64,000 nucleotides of DNA from Halorubrum sp. BOL3-1 (GCF_004114375.1 NZ_CP034692.1:2790001-2854000), one strand, 5' to 3'; numbered from the stretch's first letter, positions 51,869-61,829 are shown. The notes: a model not told the origin generated them from the letters alone. Numbers and translations: made by a program.

Positions 51869-53019
51869 CGATATCCCTCACCCGCCGGGGACGCGTCGGC
51901 GTCCTCGTCGGACTCCTCGCGGCCGCCAACGCGGTCGTCGCCGGGGGACGCGCCCTCGACGCGGTCGTGGTCCCGGTCGCCATCGCGCTCGCGGCCGGCT
52001 ACGTTCAGGTGTCGCGCGTCGACGTCCCCGCGGTCCGCCACGTGGCGCCTCTCGACGGGCCCGTCGGGGAGACGCGGGACGCGCGCCTGGAGTTCGGGGC
52101 CGAGGCGGCGCGGAGCGACGGCGCCGCCTCGCCCTCGTTCCTCGCTGACGTCCGGGTGCGCGTCGACGAGGGACTCGACGGACCGACGGCGCCGGTCCGG
52201 GCGTCCGTCGGCACGGAGCCGGTCTCGTACCGCGTGACGTACCGACGGCGCGGCGAGCGGACCCTCGGTCCGGTCGACCTCACCGTCACCGACGTGTTCG
52301 GTCTGTTCGAGCGCGGGATGGTCGTCGACGAGACCGCCGCGGTGACGGTGTACCCGCCCCGCGACGCGGTCCCGGCCCGGTTCCGCCGAGCGGTACACGC
52401 CGCCGACGCGCTCGACGTGAGCCGGGAGCGCGAGGAGTTCGATCGGCTCCGCGAGTACACCCGCGGCGACGCGGTCCGCGATGTCCACTGGGCGACGACC
52501 GCCAAGCGCGACGAGGTCGTCGTCAAGGAGTTCGCGGCCGAGACCGCTCGGAACCGGGTGACGATCGCCGGCGGGACGGCGGTCAGCGGCGGCGACGGCG
52601 TCGCGGGGTTCGGGACCGCCGACCGCGGCGACGGCCCGCCGGACGATCGAACTCCGACCGCGGCCGCGGCCGACGGGCTCGCGCGGGCGACCGCCAGCAT
52701 CGCGCTGGCGCTGCTCGACGACGGTGTCCCGGTCGAGGTGGAGCTGCCCGCCGGGCGCGTCTCGGCGTCGCCGGGCGGACGCGGGCGGCGCGAGGTGCTC
52801 GAACTCGCTGCTCGAACCGGCCCGGGATCGGCGCCCGACGACGACGCCGACGTGACGGTCGTCGCCGACGCGGACGGCGCCCGGTTCCGGACGGGCGAGC
52901 GGTCGGTCTCGTTCGCTGACCTGCGCCGCGAGGCGAACGCGGAACGCGCCGCGAGCGACGGGTCCGGGCGGACTCGGGCGGACACGGAGACGGGTCCTCC
53001 GGAGGTGACCTCGCCGTGA
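51865..53019 (+). CDS. DUF58 domain protein
   Basis: 384 residues. Two N-terminal hydrophobic stretches (VGVLVGLLAAANAVVAGG and LDAVVVPVAIALAAGYVQV) anchor it. The conserved DUF58 block is REEFDRLREYTRGDAVRDVHW, followed by TAKRDEVVVKEFA. The region after it resembles a von Willebrand-A fold but is Gly/Asp-rich and divergent. Partner of the MoxR ATPase upstream; overlaps the transglutaminase gene (GTGA). Confidence 0.88.
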   Translation: MTISLTRRGRVGVLVGLLAAANAVVAGGRALDAVVVPVAIALAAGYVQVSRVDVPAVRHVAPLDGPVGETRDARLEFGAEAARSDGAASPSFLADVRVRVDEGLDGPTAPVRASVGTEPVSYRVTYRRRGERTLGPVDLTVTDVFGLFERGMVVDETAAVTVYPPRDAVPARFRRAVHAADALDVSREREEFDRLREYTRGDAVRDVHWATTAKRDEVVVKEFAAETARNRVTIAGGTAVSGGDGVAGFGTADRGDGPPDDRTPTAAAADGLARATASIALALLDDGVPVEVELPAGRVSASPGGRGRREVLELAARTGPGSAPDDDADVTVVADADGARFRTGERSVSFADLRREANAERAASDGSGRTRADTETGPPEVTSP

Positions 53020-55298
53020 GCCGCGAGTCGTCGACGGAAACGGCCCGCCAGCCGACCGAGTCGGATGGGGACGGTCGGCGTGCCGTCGACCCGGCCGTCG
53101 TCGGCGTCGGTATCGTCGCCGCGGCGTACCTCGCCGCGTTCTTCCGGGTGACGAACGTCGTCGGCGGGACGGCGCGGACCGCCGGCGTCGTCGCGGTCGC
53201 GGGGATCGGCGGGGTCGCGCTGGCGCGGGTGGTCCGCGAGCGGACCGCGCTGTGGCTGGCCGGCGCGGTCCTCGTCGCCGGGCTGTCGGGGTACCTCCTC
53301 GCGATTCCCGAGAGCCAGCGCGCGCTGTTCACAGCCCGGAGCGTCGCCTTGGACGTCCTCGCGTTGTCGACCGGTCTCTCCGTGTTGCGGCTGGCGCTCG
53401 CGGACGTCTGGGTGCTCGCCGTGGCGCCGGTGCCGACGTTCCTCGTCGGCTACTTCGCCGGGCGCGGGCGCCACGTCGCGGCCGCGACGGCCGCCGGCGG
53501 AACCCTCGGGCTCCTCGTGCTCACCGGCGACGCCGGTACCTTGGCGGCGGTCACCGGGGTCGTCGGCCTAGCGCTCGCCGCCGGTCTCTCGACGCTCTCG
53601 ACGCCGAGCCGCCGCCGCGGCCACGCCGGCACGTTCGCGGTGGTGGTCGCGGCGATGGTCGTCGCGAGCGCGACCGTCACCGTGATCCCGGCGGGCGCGG
53701 CGGCGCCGCTGGGACTCGATCGCGGCACGGCGACGCTGGAGTCGAGCCTGACTGGCGACGACGAGCTGACGGTCGTCGGGACGACGCGGCTCTCTCCGCA
53801 GGTGCGGTACACGGTCGAGAGTCCGGTCGAGCGGAACTGGCACACGGGCGCGTACGACACCTACACCGGCGACGGCTGGGTCAGGACCGGAGAGCGGTCG
53901 GCGCTCGGCGGACCGCTCTCCGGCCCGCCCGGCTCGACCGAGACCGTCCCCGTTTCGATCACCGCCGAGACGGAGTCGACCGCGCTGCCGGCGCCGTGGA
54001 AGCCGGTCTCCGCGTCCGCCCCCGACGGCGGGGCGGTCAGGGTCGACGAACGCGGCAGCCTCCGGCTCGCGGCGCCGCTCGAACCGGGCGAGGAGGCGAC
54101 CGTGGAGAGCCGCGTTCTCGACGCCGACCCGGCCGACCTCCGGAACGCGAGCGCCGACTACCCGGCGGCGATCGAAGAGCGGTACACGCAGCTGCCGGAG
54201 GACACGCCCGACCGGGTCGGTGAGCGGACGGAGGAGATCGTCGCGACGGCCGACGCCGAGTCGCCGTACGAGCGGGCCGCCGCGGTCGAGGCGTACCTGC
54301 GCTCCGAGTACGACTACTCGCTGACCGTCGAGCGGCCCGAGGGCGACGTCGCCGACGCGTTCCTCTTCGAGATGGACGCCGGCTACTGCGTGTACTTCGC
54401 GACCACGATGGCGGCGATGCTCCGGTCGCAGGGGATCCCGACCCGGTTCGAGACCGGCTACACGTCGGGCCAGCGGGTGGGCGAAGACGAGTACGTCGTC
54501 CGCGGGCAGAACGCCCACGCCTGGGTGTCGATCTACCTGCCGGACCACGGCTGGGTGGCGTTCGATCCGACCCCGTCCGACTCCCGCGACCAGACCCGGG
54601 ACACCCGGCTCGCGGAGGCGCGCGCCGACGGGGCGGAGAACGTCGACACCGAGGAGTCCACGCCCAACCAGACGCTGGAGGCGGGCGGTAGCACGGTCCG
54701 CCCGGACACGGCCGGCGGCGACTCCACGCCGGACGCGATCGGGAACGACTCGACCGCTCCGACCGGGGAGGACGCGAACGAGACGAACGGCTCGCAGGGC
54801 GTCTCGCCGGTCGACGTCTCGCGGCTCGAAGGCGCGGAGGCGGGGGACGCCGAACCGGTCGACAGATCTGACGGCTCCGGCGGCGGACCCCTGCCGACGC
54901 CGAGCGCGGAGACGGCGATGTACTGGCTGCTCGTCGTCGCGTTCGGGGTCGCGGGCGCTCGGCGGACCGGACTGGCGAACCGCGCGAGCCGACGGGTCGG
55001 ACCGATGCTTCCGCGGCGGCGACGCGACCCGGGTGCGGACGCCGAGCGGGCGTTCGCGGACCTCGAACGGCTGCTCGCCGGCCGGTTCCGCGAGCGGCGA
55101 CCGGGGGAGACGCCCCGGAGCTACGTCGACGCGCTCCGGACGCTCGGCGCGGACGAGCGCGCCGAGACCGTCGCGACCGCGTACGAGAGCGCCGCGTACG
55201 CCGGGTCGATAACCCGTGCCGAGGCCGACGAGGCCCGTCGGGCGGTCCGGCGGCTCGCGCTCGAACGGGCGCCGCTCGTCGGGCGGTTTGTCCGCTGA
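53016..55298 (+). CDS. Transglutaminase-like membrane protein (TgpA type)
   Basis: 760 residues. About six N-terminal membrane helices (25-230) are followed by an external region. The transglutaminase core has its Cys in DAGYCVYFATTMAAML (about residue 457), its His in GQNAHAWVSIYL (about 500) and its Asp in VAFDPTPSD. Then come a Thr/Ser/Asp-rich linker, one more helix (AMYWLLVVAFGVAGARRTG) and a C-terminal DUF4129 domain. The GTG start overlaps the DUF58 stop. It may process surface proteins together with MoxR and DUF58; the substrate is unknown. Confidence 0.88.
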   Translation: MSRESSTETARQPTESDGDGRRAVDPAVVGVGIVAAAYLAAFFRVTNVVGGTARTAGVVAVAGIGGVALARVVRERTALWLAGAVLVAGLSGYLLAIPESQRALFTARSVALDVLALSTGLSVLRLALADVWVLAVAPVPTFLVGYFAGRGRHVAAATAAGGTLGLLVLTGDAGTLAAVTGVVGLALAAGLSTLSTPSRRRGHAGTFAVVVAAMVVASATVTVIPAGAAAPLGLDRGTATLESSLTGDDELTVVGTTRLSPQVRYTVESPVERNWHTGAYDTYTGDGWVRTGERSALGGPLSGPPGSTETVPVSITAETESTALPAPWKPVSASAPDGGAVRVDERGSLRLAAPLEPGEEATVESRVLDADPADLRNASADYPAAIEERYTQLPEDTPDRVGERTEEIVATADAESPYERAAAVEAYLRSEYDYSLTVERPEGDVADAFLFEMDAGYCVYFATTMAAMLRSQGIPTRFETGYTSGQRVGEDEYVVRGQNAHAWVSIYLPDHGWVAFDPTPSDSRDQTRDTRLAEARADGAENVDTEESTPNQTLEAGGSTVRPDTAGGDSTPDAIGNDSTAPTGEDANETNGSQGVSPVDVSRLEGAEAGDAEPVDRSDGSGGGPLPTPSAETAMYWLLVVAFGVAGARRTGLANRASRRVGPMLPRRRRDPGADAERAFADLERLLAGRFRERRPGETPRSYVDALRTLGADERAETVATAYESAAYAGSITRAEADEARRAVRRLALERAPLVGRFVR

Positions 55299-55338
55299 TC
55301 GGGGAGATTCTCGACACCGTCGGGAGACCTCCCGACAC

Positions 55339-55348
55339 TATTTAATAC
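55339..55348 (+). promoter_or_regulatory. TATA box of the aIF1 gene
   Basis: TATTTAATAC, 26-35 bases before the ATG at 55374. Confidence 0.65.
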
Positions 55349-55361
55349 GGGCGTCTTGTAG

Positions 55362-55667
<306 letters not shown>

Positions 55668-55788
55668 CCGTCACCTGACCGTTCGCCGTCGAGCACCGTT
55701 CTGAACCGCGGTCACCGTTCTCGTTTTTAAACAGTTCGCGCGGAACAGCGACCGCTCCGTCGGGCTCACGCGGCCGTCGCCGGCCGGC

Positions 55789-56622
55789 TCAGACGACTAC
55801 CGCGACCCGACCGATGACGAACGCCGCCGCCGCGAGGAACGTGCCGTACTTGAACCGCGACTGCGCGGCGGCGGGGTCGACGAAGCTCTCGTGGGTCGCG
55901 TACAGCATGACCGCGTCCGCGACCGCGACGACCGCGAGGTACGCCGCGCCGAACGTCCCCGAGAGGTACGGGACCGGGCTGGCCGCGACGGCGACGACGA
56001 GCGCGGCGGTGCCGACCCACAGCGCCCGGCGCTCCCCGACTGCGATGGGCAGGGTGGTGAGCCCCTCCTCGCGGTCGCCGGCCACGTCCTCGACGTCTTT
56101 GATCACCTCGCGAGCGAACGTCGACAGGCCGGAGAGCGCGGCGAGGACGAGGACCGCGCGGGGGCTCCCGACCGCGGCCCCGCCGAAGAGGAACGTCGAG
56201 CCGACGAGGTAGGCGACCAGGGCGTTGCCGAGACCGGGCATCCCCTTGAAGAGGCTCGTGTAGGTGACCAAGGCGACGAGGTTCACCGCGGCGATACCGA
56301 TCGCGAGCGGCGGGAGGGGGACCGCGGCCGCGACCGCGACCGCGAACCAGACGACGGCGGTCGCGAGCGCGCCGCGCGGCGAGACCGCGCCGCGCGGGAT
56401 GGGCCGGTCCGGTCGGTTGACCGCGTCGATCTCGCGGTCGAAGTAGTCGTTGATCGCGTTGCCCGCGGCGACCGCGAAGACGGTCGTCGCGGCCGCGAGC
56501 GCCGTCGGGAGGGCGGTACCGCTCGCGCCCGCGACGAACGCGCCGGTCGCGGTGAGCACCCCGGCAGCGACGCAGTTACCGAGGCGCGCGAGTTCGACGA
56601 TACCGCGGAGCGTGTCTCGCAC
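55789..56622 (-). CDS. UbiA prenyltransferase, probable digeranylgeranylglyceryl phosphate synthase
   Basis: 277 residues, about nine membrane helices. The first Asp-rich motif NAINDYFDREIDAVNRPDRP and the second FAREVIKDVEDVAGDREEG bind Mg-prenyl diphosphate. The archaeal-type pattern fits the enzyme that adds the second geranylgeranyl chain to make the archaeol core. GTG at 56622 is chosen because a minus-strand TTTATT (56650-56655) lies 28-33 bases upstream. An ATG at 56742 would run through this promoter and add 40 low-complexity residues. Confidence 0.85.
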   Translation of the reverse strand: MRDTLRGIVELARLGNCVAAGVLTATGAFVAGASGTALPTALAAATTVFAVAAGNAINDYFDREIDAVNRPDRPIPRGAVSPRGALATAVVWFAVAVAAAVPLPPLAIGIAAVNLVALVTYTSLFKGMPGLGNALVAYLVGSTFLFGGAAVGSPRAVLVLAALSGLSTFAREVIKDVEDVAGDREEGLTTLPIAVGERRALWVGTAALVVAVAASPVPYLSGTFGAAYLAVVAVADAVMLYATHESFVDPAAAQSRFKYGTFLAAAAFVIGRVAVVV

Positions 56623-56649
56623 GTCGTCCGCGTACTCCCTCGCCCGAGG

Positions 56650-56656
56650 AATAAAC
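56650..56656 (-). promoter_or_regulatory. TATA box of the UbiA gene
   Basis: GTTTATT on the minus strand, about 30 bases before the GTG at 56622. It decides the start of the prenyltransferase. Confidence 0.6.
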
Positions 56657-56759
56657 GGTGCGGGATCGGGCCGGTCGCGGGGCGCCCCTCCTCGGGGCGC
56701 CGCGCCGGATCCCGGGAATCTGCCGAAAGGTAAAACCGACACCGTCCGTAGCCGCTGAC

Positions 56760-57368
56760 ATGTCCGACGCCGCCGGCGCCGACGGTGACCGCCGTCTGCG
56801 GGTCGATCTCGACGTCGACCAGCTCGCCGACGGCGGCTGTCCGATCGCCGCTGAGAGCGACGAGGCCACCGAGGTCGCGGTCAGCGCGGTCGGTGACGAC
56901 TGCGTCGTCGACGTGACGACGCCGGACGGCGACGTGCGCCGCGGGACCGGCGAGGTCGACGAGGACTGCCTCTGTCACGCGTTCAGCCGGGTCGGCTGCG
57001 CGCCGCACTTCCGGCGCGTCGAGGCCGGGACGATACTCGTGACCGCGTACGTCGACGACCGGAGCGCCGTTCGGGACCTGGTCGAGGAGCTACGCGAGGT
57101 CGTCGACCGGGTGCGGCTCGTCCGGCTCGCGGTCGTCGAGGGACCGGACGCGACCGAGCAGGTCACCTTCGACCTCTCCGAGCTGACCCCGAAACAGCGC
57201 CGCGGTCTGGAGCTCGCGGTCGTCCGCGGCTACTTCGACGACGACCGCGACGTGCGCCTGAGCGACTTGGCCGACGAGCTGGGGATCAGCAAGTCCGCGC
57301 TCTCCCAGCGGCTCCGCACCGCGCAGGCGAAGCTGGTGACGGACGTCTTCGACGACGCCGAGGAGTGA
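56760..57368 (+). CDS. Bat-type HTH transcriptional regulator
   Basis: 202 residues. The C-terminal HTH-10 (Bat) domain runs from LTPKQRRGLELAVVRGYF through LSDLADELGISKSALSQRLR. The N-terminal half (about 1-130) has a beta-rich sensor with four Cys residues (GGCPIA, DDCVVDV, DEDCLCHAF, VGCAPHF) that could bind a metal or respond to redox. Such regulators are expanded in haloarchaea; its targets are unknown. It lies between a lipid gene and the heme gene ahbC. Confidence 0.87.
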   Translation: MSDAAGADGDRRLRVDLDVDQLADGGCPIAAESDEATEVAVSAVGDDCVVDVTTPDGDVRRGTGEVDEDCLCHAFSRVGCAPHFRRVEAGTILVTAYVDDRSAVRDLVEELREVVDRVRLVRLAVVEGPDATEQVTFDLSELTPKQRRGLELAVVRGYFDDDRDVRLSDLADELGISKSALSQRLRTAQAKLVTDVFDDAEE

Positions 57369-57398
57369 CAGCGGGAGGGCGGTCGACCCGAACCCGGC

Positions 57399-58634
57399 TC
57401 AGTCGTCGGCGGGCGCGGACCGGTCGGTACCGCCAGGCCGCGCGAGCGCCGCCTCGCCGGCGCGCTCCGCCTCGGTGAGGTAACACTTCGGGTCGGGCGC
57501 GAACGGGTCGCCGTGCGCCGAGAGGGCGCGGAGCCGCGACCCGCCGCGGCAGACCGACCGGTACGCGCAGTCGGCGCACCGACCGGAGAGGCGTTCCTCG
57601 CGCTCGCGGAGCCCGGAAAGGAGCGGGTTCGACTCGTCGGACCAGATCGCGCCGAACGAGCGGTCGCGGACGTTGCCGGGCGAGTACCCCTGCCAGAACT
57701 GCGTGAGGTGGACGTTGCCGACGGGGTCGACGTCCGCGACGCGCTCGCCGGTCGGGTCGCCGCCGTTGCGTTCGAGGTACCGGTAGATCAGCGCCGCGCG
57801 GTCGGTCCCCATCTCGCGGTCGGCGTACTCGACGAGGTGGCCCGCGTCGGCGTAGTTGCCGACGAGCAGGGTCTCTATCTCCTCGCCCGCGTCGTGGTAC
57901 TCGCGGGTGAGGTCACAGAGGTCGGTGACCGCTTTTCGGGTCGCCTCCGGCGAGAGGTCGATGTCGGAGATGTCGGCCCCGCGACCGCCGTAATCGAGGT
58001 GGTAGAAGCAGAACCGGTCGACGCCGACGTCGACGAGCAGGTCGACGACGCCCTCCAGGTCCGCGACGTTGTGTTCCGTGATCGTGTACCGCAGCCCCGT
58101 TTTGAGCCCGACGTCGAGGCACGCCTCGATCCCGCGGACCGCGGCGTCGAACGCGCCCTCCTCACCGCGGATCTCGTCGTTGCGCTCGGGGAGGCCGTCG
58201 ACCGAGACGCCGGCGTACTTGAGACCGGCCCGCTTCAACTCGCTGGCGCGCTCGCGGGTGAGGAGGGTGCCGTTCGTCGAGAGAACCGGGCGGACCCCGG
58301 CGTCGTCGGCGTACGCGATCAGCTCCGGCAGGTCCTCGCGGACGAGTGGTTCGCCGCCGGAGAAGAGGAGGACCGGGACGCCGAAGTCCGCGAGGTCGTC
58401 GATAAGCGCCTTCCCCTCCGCGGTCGACAACTCGTTCGGAGCGCCCTCGGCGTCGGCGCCGGCGTAACAGTGTTCGCAGTAGAGGTTACACCGCTTCGTG
58501 GCGTTCCAGACGACGACCGGCCGCTGTTGTACCTCCTCCGTGATCTGCGGTTTCTTCGAGCCGTCGGCCGCGTCGTAGCGGAGTCCGTCGCTCTCGGCGT
58601 CGAGTCCGCAGAGCAGTTTGCTGACGGAGATCAC
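57399..58634 (-). CDS. ahbC: Radical SAM/SPASM protein, probable 12,18-didecarboxysiroheme deacetylase AhbC
   Basis: Acts in the alternative (siroheme) route to heme in archaea, removing acetate side chains to give Fe-coproporphyrin. 411 residues. The N-terminus MISVSKLLCGLDAES and VVVWNATKRCNLYCEHCYAG are typical of AhbC; the radical SAM cysteines are 49, 53 and 56. The C-terminal SPASM-type cluster is CADCAYRSVCRGG plus CYLTE. The GTG start overlaps the stop of the upstream partner gene. The related heme synthase AhbD is the alternative. Confidence 0.8.
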   Translation of the reverse strand: MISVSKLLCGLDAESDGLRYDAADGSKKPQITEEVQQRPVVVWNATKRCNLYCEHCYAGADAEGAPNELSTAEGKALIDDLADFGVPVLLFSGGEPLVREDLPELIAYADDAGVRPVLSTNGTLLTRERASELKRAGLKYAGVSVDGLPERNDEIRGEEGAFDAAVRGIEACLDVGLKTGLRYTITEHNVADLEGVVDLLVDVGVDRFCFYHLDYGGRGADISDIDLSPEATRKAVTDLCDLTREYHDAGEEIETLLVGNYADAGHLVEYADREMGTDRAALIYRYLERNGGDPTGERVADVDPVGNVHLTQFWQGYSPGNVRDRSFGAIWSDESNPLLSGLREREERLSGRCADCAYRSVCRGGSRLRALSAHGDPFAPDPKCYLTEAERAGEAALARPGGTDRSAPADD

Positions 58635-59053
58635 CGCGAGCCCTCCGCGTCGTCGACCGGCGCCCCGCCACGGGAGGCGGTTGGCGTCCCCTCGGTCTCC
58701 TCGTAGACGCGCGGCTCGTCGGCGTCCCCGGACGGTTCGGCGTCGGACTCGTCACCCGCCGGCGCGTCGGCTTCGCCGGCCGTCGACGTGCCCGCTCCGT
58801 CCGCCTCGTCGCCAGCGAGCGATTCCGCGGAGTACCGGGACACCTCCGCGGTCGGACACACCCACACGTCGCGGGCGTACCACGCGAAGAGCTTGCTCGC
58901 CTCCTCGTGGGCGACGTCCGGCGTCGGCGCGGCGACCGTACCGACGTGACGGAGCGGGTCCGACTCCTCCTCGCGGACGAACACCTCGAACCGGCGACCG
59001 TCGGCCGACCGCGGCCCATTCGCGCTCTCGCTTCGGCCCGTCTTCTCGACCAT
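58631..59053 (-). CDS. Htur_1727-type radical SAM partner protein
   Basis: 140 residues. The N-terminal 75 (RRFEVFVREEESDPLRHVGT, then EEASKLFAWYARDVWVCPTA) resemble the small PaaB-like proteins that haloarchaea encode next to heme-related radical SAM enzymes. The remainder is an acidic, disordered tail. It overlaps ahbC by four bases (GTGA), strong evidence for a joint role. Function untested to my knowledge. Confidence 0.78.
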   Translation of the reverse strand: MVEKTGRSESANGPRSADGRRFEVFVREEESDPLRHVGTVAAPTPDVAHEEASKLFAWYARDVWVCPTAEVSRYSAESLAGDEADGAGTSTAGEADAPAGDESDAEPSGDADEPRVYEETEGTPTASRGGAPVDDAEGSR

Positions 59054-59303
59054 ACGCTCCGTACGGACGGTTCCCCGAACGGGGTTTCGCGCGTTCTCAC
59101 GGCAGCGAAACCCGCCCGAACAGGTTCGGGCGGGCGCGAGCCACGGGGCGCAACCGTAACTCGGGAGAGAACGAGGCGCGACCGTCACTCGGGAGCAGAG
59201 CGACGAGCGAGAGGCTGGGGGACGAAGCTGAGAGGAGTACGGCGATCGCGGCGGCGGCGATCCCGCGTGAGAACGGCCCGCTACCGGAGTAGGGGAGAAC
59301 CGA

Positions 59304-59693
59304 TCAGATGACGCGGTTCTGTAGGTAGTCGAGGTGTTTCGCGTTGTAGACGATCTTGACCTCGTCGGTGGCCGGGCTCCCGATACAGGTGAGGCGGACG
59401 TCCTTCTCTTCGACCTCCTCGTCGGAGAGGATCTGCTGCATGTCCATGTCGATATCGCCCTTCTTCACGATGGACGCGCAGTTCGCGCAGGCGCCGGCGC
59501 GGCACGAGAAGGGCCAGTCGTAGCCCTGCGCCTCGGCGGATTCGAGGATGTACTCGCCCTGGTTGACTTCGAGGGTACCGTAATCCTCGTCGTCGAGGCC
59601 GGCGGCGGCGGCCTCCTCAAAGAGGTCGTCGTCGTCCATCGACAAGCCGTGGTCGTCGAGCACTTCGTAGTTGAGGTATTCTACTGTGGGCAT
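59304..59693 (-). CDS. fer: Haloarchaeal [2Fe-2S] ferredoxin
   Basis: 129-residue plant-type ferredoxin, cytoplasmic electron carrier for 2-oxoacid oxidoreductases and other enzymes. Cluster ligands are Cys64, Cys69, Cys72 (in [12 protein letters not shown]) and Cys103 (LTCIG). The acidic insertion near residues 15-38 ([16 protein letters not shown]) is the salt-adaptive feature of halophilic ferredoxins. ATG at 59693 gives the standard [10 protein letters not shown] start. The 250 bases after it (59054-59303) show no gene. Confidence 0.95.
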   Translation of the reverse strand: MPTVEYLNYEVLDDHGLSMDDDDLFEEAAAAGLDDEDYGTLEVNQGEYILESAEAQGYDWPFSCRAGACANCASIVKKGDIDMDMQQILSDEEVEEKDVRLTCIGSPATDEVKIVYNAKHLDYLQNRVI

Positions 59694-59933
59694 CGAATAC
59701 TGGTTGGGTTTCCACCTCATTAGGCTTTGCTGTTCCCCGCCTGTCGCCCCCGGAGAAAAGGGCCGTATTACCGAACACGTTCGACCGACTGCGGTGATTC
59801 CGGCGGCTCTCGTGGCGCACCGACGCGTCGAACCGCGCTCCCGCCGGTCCCCGCCCGCTCCCGTGACAGCCCGTTATCACGGCTGATACGGCGTGAGTAA
59901 CAATAAATAGCGTACGGCGCTCAGGTCGGATCG

Positions 59934-60803
59934 ATGGAGGAGTCCGTCGTCGCCGACTTCGTCGGCCGCGTTCACGCGGCGAGCCTACAGACCGACGGTC
60001 CGGTGACCGGTCGCGTGCTGTTGAGCCAGCGGCGACTGGTCCTCGCGACGGACGACGGCAAGGAGACGGTCCCGCTCTCGCGGGTGTTCGATGTCGTCGT
60101 CGGGAGCGTCCCCGGCGACCTGCGCTCCTTTTTCAACGACAGCGTCACCGTGGCGTACGAGCGCGACGGATCGCGGCGCTCGGCGCTCGTTGAGGGCGAA
60201 CCCGAAGACATGGACCGGTTCGTCAGGCTGCTGTTCAAAACGCTGTTGCGGAGCGTGACCGTCACGGTGCGACACCCGGCGAAGGTCGGCGGCCGCGTCA
60301 CGGACGCGACCGACCACCGCGCGTCGGTGTCGGTGTCGCCGGGCGAGATACGGTTCGGCGACTGTCCGGAGCCGTTCACCGTCGACCTCTCCGCGGTGAT
60401 CGACTACGAGCGCACCGCCCGAACCCTCGGCGGGACGACGCGGCCGGCGCTCGTCTTCCGCCACGTCGACGACGACCGGACGGTCACGTCGATCACGACC
60501 GTGCCGAACGAGTGGGCGCTCAACATCCTCGGTCGGTACATAAAGATCGAGTACGGCGACGCGATGGAGGAGCTGGAGTCGTTCGACCCGACCGAAGAGC
60601 AGCTGGAGATACTTGTCTCCATCTACTCCGCCGGCGGCGAGGCGAACATCGCGGACATCGTCACCGGCGACGTCACCCAGACGTCGATGATCCTCGACAC
60701 GCTGCGCGAGGCCGGCCTCGTGGCCGACGGCGACAGCGGGGCGGCGCTCACCCGCAAGGGACAGATGGTCGTGAGCTCCTACCTCGAATCGGTCAACGCG
60801 TAG
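59934..60803 (+). CDS. cheF: Taxis protein CheF
   Basis: 289-residue archaeal adaptor that connects CheY to the archaellum motor. ADFVGRVHAASLQTDGPVTG and LSQRRLVLATDDGKETVPLS open the CheF-arch domain; SVPGDLRSFFNDSVTVAYER follows. The last 70 residues (TEEQLEILVSIYSAGGEANI onward, TSMILDTLREAGLVA) form a winged helix. It stands alone here, away from any che or archaellum genes. A CAATAAATAG core sits about 28 bases upstream of the ATG. Confidence 0.88.
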   Translation: MEESVVADFVGRVHAASLQTDGPVTGRVLLSQRRLVLATDDGKETVPLSRVFDVVVGSVPGDLRSFFNDSVTVAYERDGSRRSALVEGEPEDMDRFVRLLFKTLLRSVTVTVRHPAKVGGRVTDATDHRASVSVSPGEIRFGDCPEPFTVDLSAVIDYERTARTLGGTTRPALVFRHVDDDRTVTSITTVPNEWALNILGRYIKIEYGDAMEELESFDPTEEQLEILVSIYSAGGEANIADIVTGDVTQTSMILDTLREAGLVADGDSGAALTRKGQMVVSSYLESVNA

Positions 60804-60911
60804 CGGTCGGGAAGCGCTCCTCGCCGTGAGCGGCCCGTTCCGTGTGGGAGGTCCGTCGCGGGTGGACCGCGCAGGGGAACCTTCATATTCGTGTAACCGT
60901 AGGTATCTCTC

Positions 60912-61829
60912 ATGTCAGAGCGCGACCACCGCGGCGGCGAGACGCCCCTCGATGCCGTGGTCCGCAAGCGGGGAATCGGCGCGCCCGGCGAGTCGGGAGA
61001 GACGGACTCGCCCGGGGGTGAGACGGCTCCGATCGACGCCGGCGAGCCGGGACCGCGCACGGTGCGCGTCCCGGAGGCGCACGACCACGACACGTTCTCC
61101 GTCGAGGGGATCGACACCGACCGCCGCGAGGGGCTGTTGGCGGCGGTCCTCCGCGATGTCGACGGCGTCAGCGACGCCTCGGTGACCGCGCGTAACGGGA
61201 CGGTCGGCGTCCACCACGACCCGTCGCTGTCGCGCGACGCGCTCATCGAGGTCTTGGCGGAGTGCGGGCTAATCGTCGCGCCCGGCGACGAGGCGTTCGA
61301 GGCGCGCCGCGCCTCGCAGTTCGCGTCGGCCCGCGTCGCGGTCGCGGTCCTGTTCGGCCTGATGGTCGCGACGCCGTACGTCGCGGTGCTGTACCCGACG
61401 CGCGTCGAGTGGCTGTTCTACGACCCCGTGACGGTCCAGTACCTCCAGTCGATCCTCGACTCGCAGATGACGACGCACTTCTTCATCAACCTCGGCGCGC
61501 TCTCCGGGATCGCGTTCCTCGTCGCTTGCGGTCCCACCGTCCGCCGCGCGCTCGCGGCGGCCCGCGACGCTCGGTTCACCAACGAGGTCGCGTTCGTCGG
61601 GGGGCTCGTCGCCCTCTACGGGTACAGCACGCTGGCCGCGTTCACTGGGTTCGAGGGCGCGGTCCACTACGACTTGGTCGCGTACGCGGTCGTCGTCGCG
61701 ACCCTGTGGACGCAGTTCGGCGTCACGGACACCGCGGTCGACCCCGCCACCGGCCGGGAGTCCGCGGCGGAGGCGCCCCCCGACGCCGAGACCGACGAGC
61801 CGGTCGCGATGACCGACGGCGGGCGCTGA
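60912..61829 (+). CDS. HMA-like domain plus four-helix membrane protein (truncated P1B-ATPase-like)
   Basis: 305 residues. After a disordered N-terminus (1-50), residues 55-120 follow a heavy-metal-associated fold (TFSVEGIDTDRREGLLAAVL and VSDASVTARNGTVGVHHDPS). The metal-binding CxxC is missing (DTDR in its place). Four membrane helices follow (VAVAVLFGLMVATPYVAVLY; FFINLGALSGIAFLVACG; VAFVGGLVALYGYSTLAAF; YAVVVATLWTQFGV), like the first helices of copper ATPases. There is no phosphorylation (DKTGT) or ATP-binding domain. Function unknown. Confidence 0.75.
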   Translation: MSERDHRGGETPLDAVVRKRGIGAPGESGETDSPGGETAPIDAGEPGPRTVRVPEAHDHDTFSVEGIDTDRREGLLAAVLRDVDGVSDASVTARNGTVGVHHDPSLSRDALIEVLAECGLIVAPGDEAFEARRASQFASARVAVAVLFGLMVATPYVAVLYPTRVEWLFYDPVTVQYLQSILDSQMTTHFFINLGALSGIAFLVACGPTVRRALAAARDARFTNEVAFVGGLVALYGYSTLAAFTGFEGAVHYDLVAYAVVVATLWTQFGVTDTAVDPATGRESAAEAPPDAETDEPVAMTDGGR

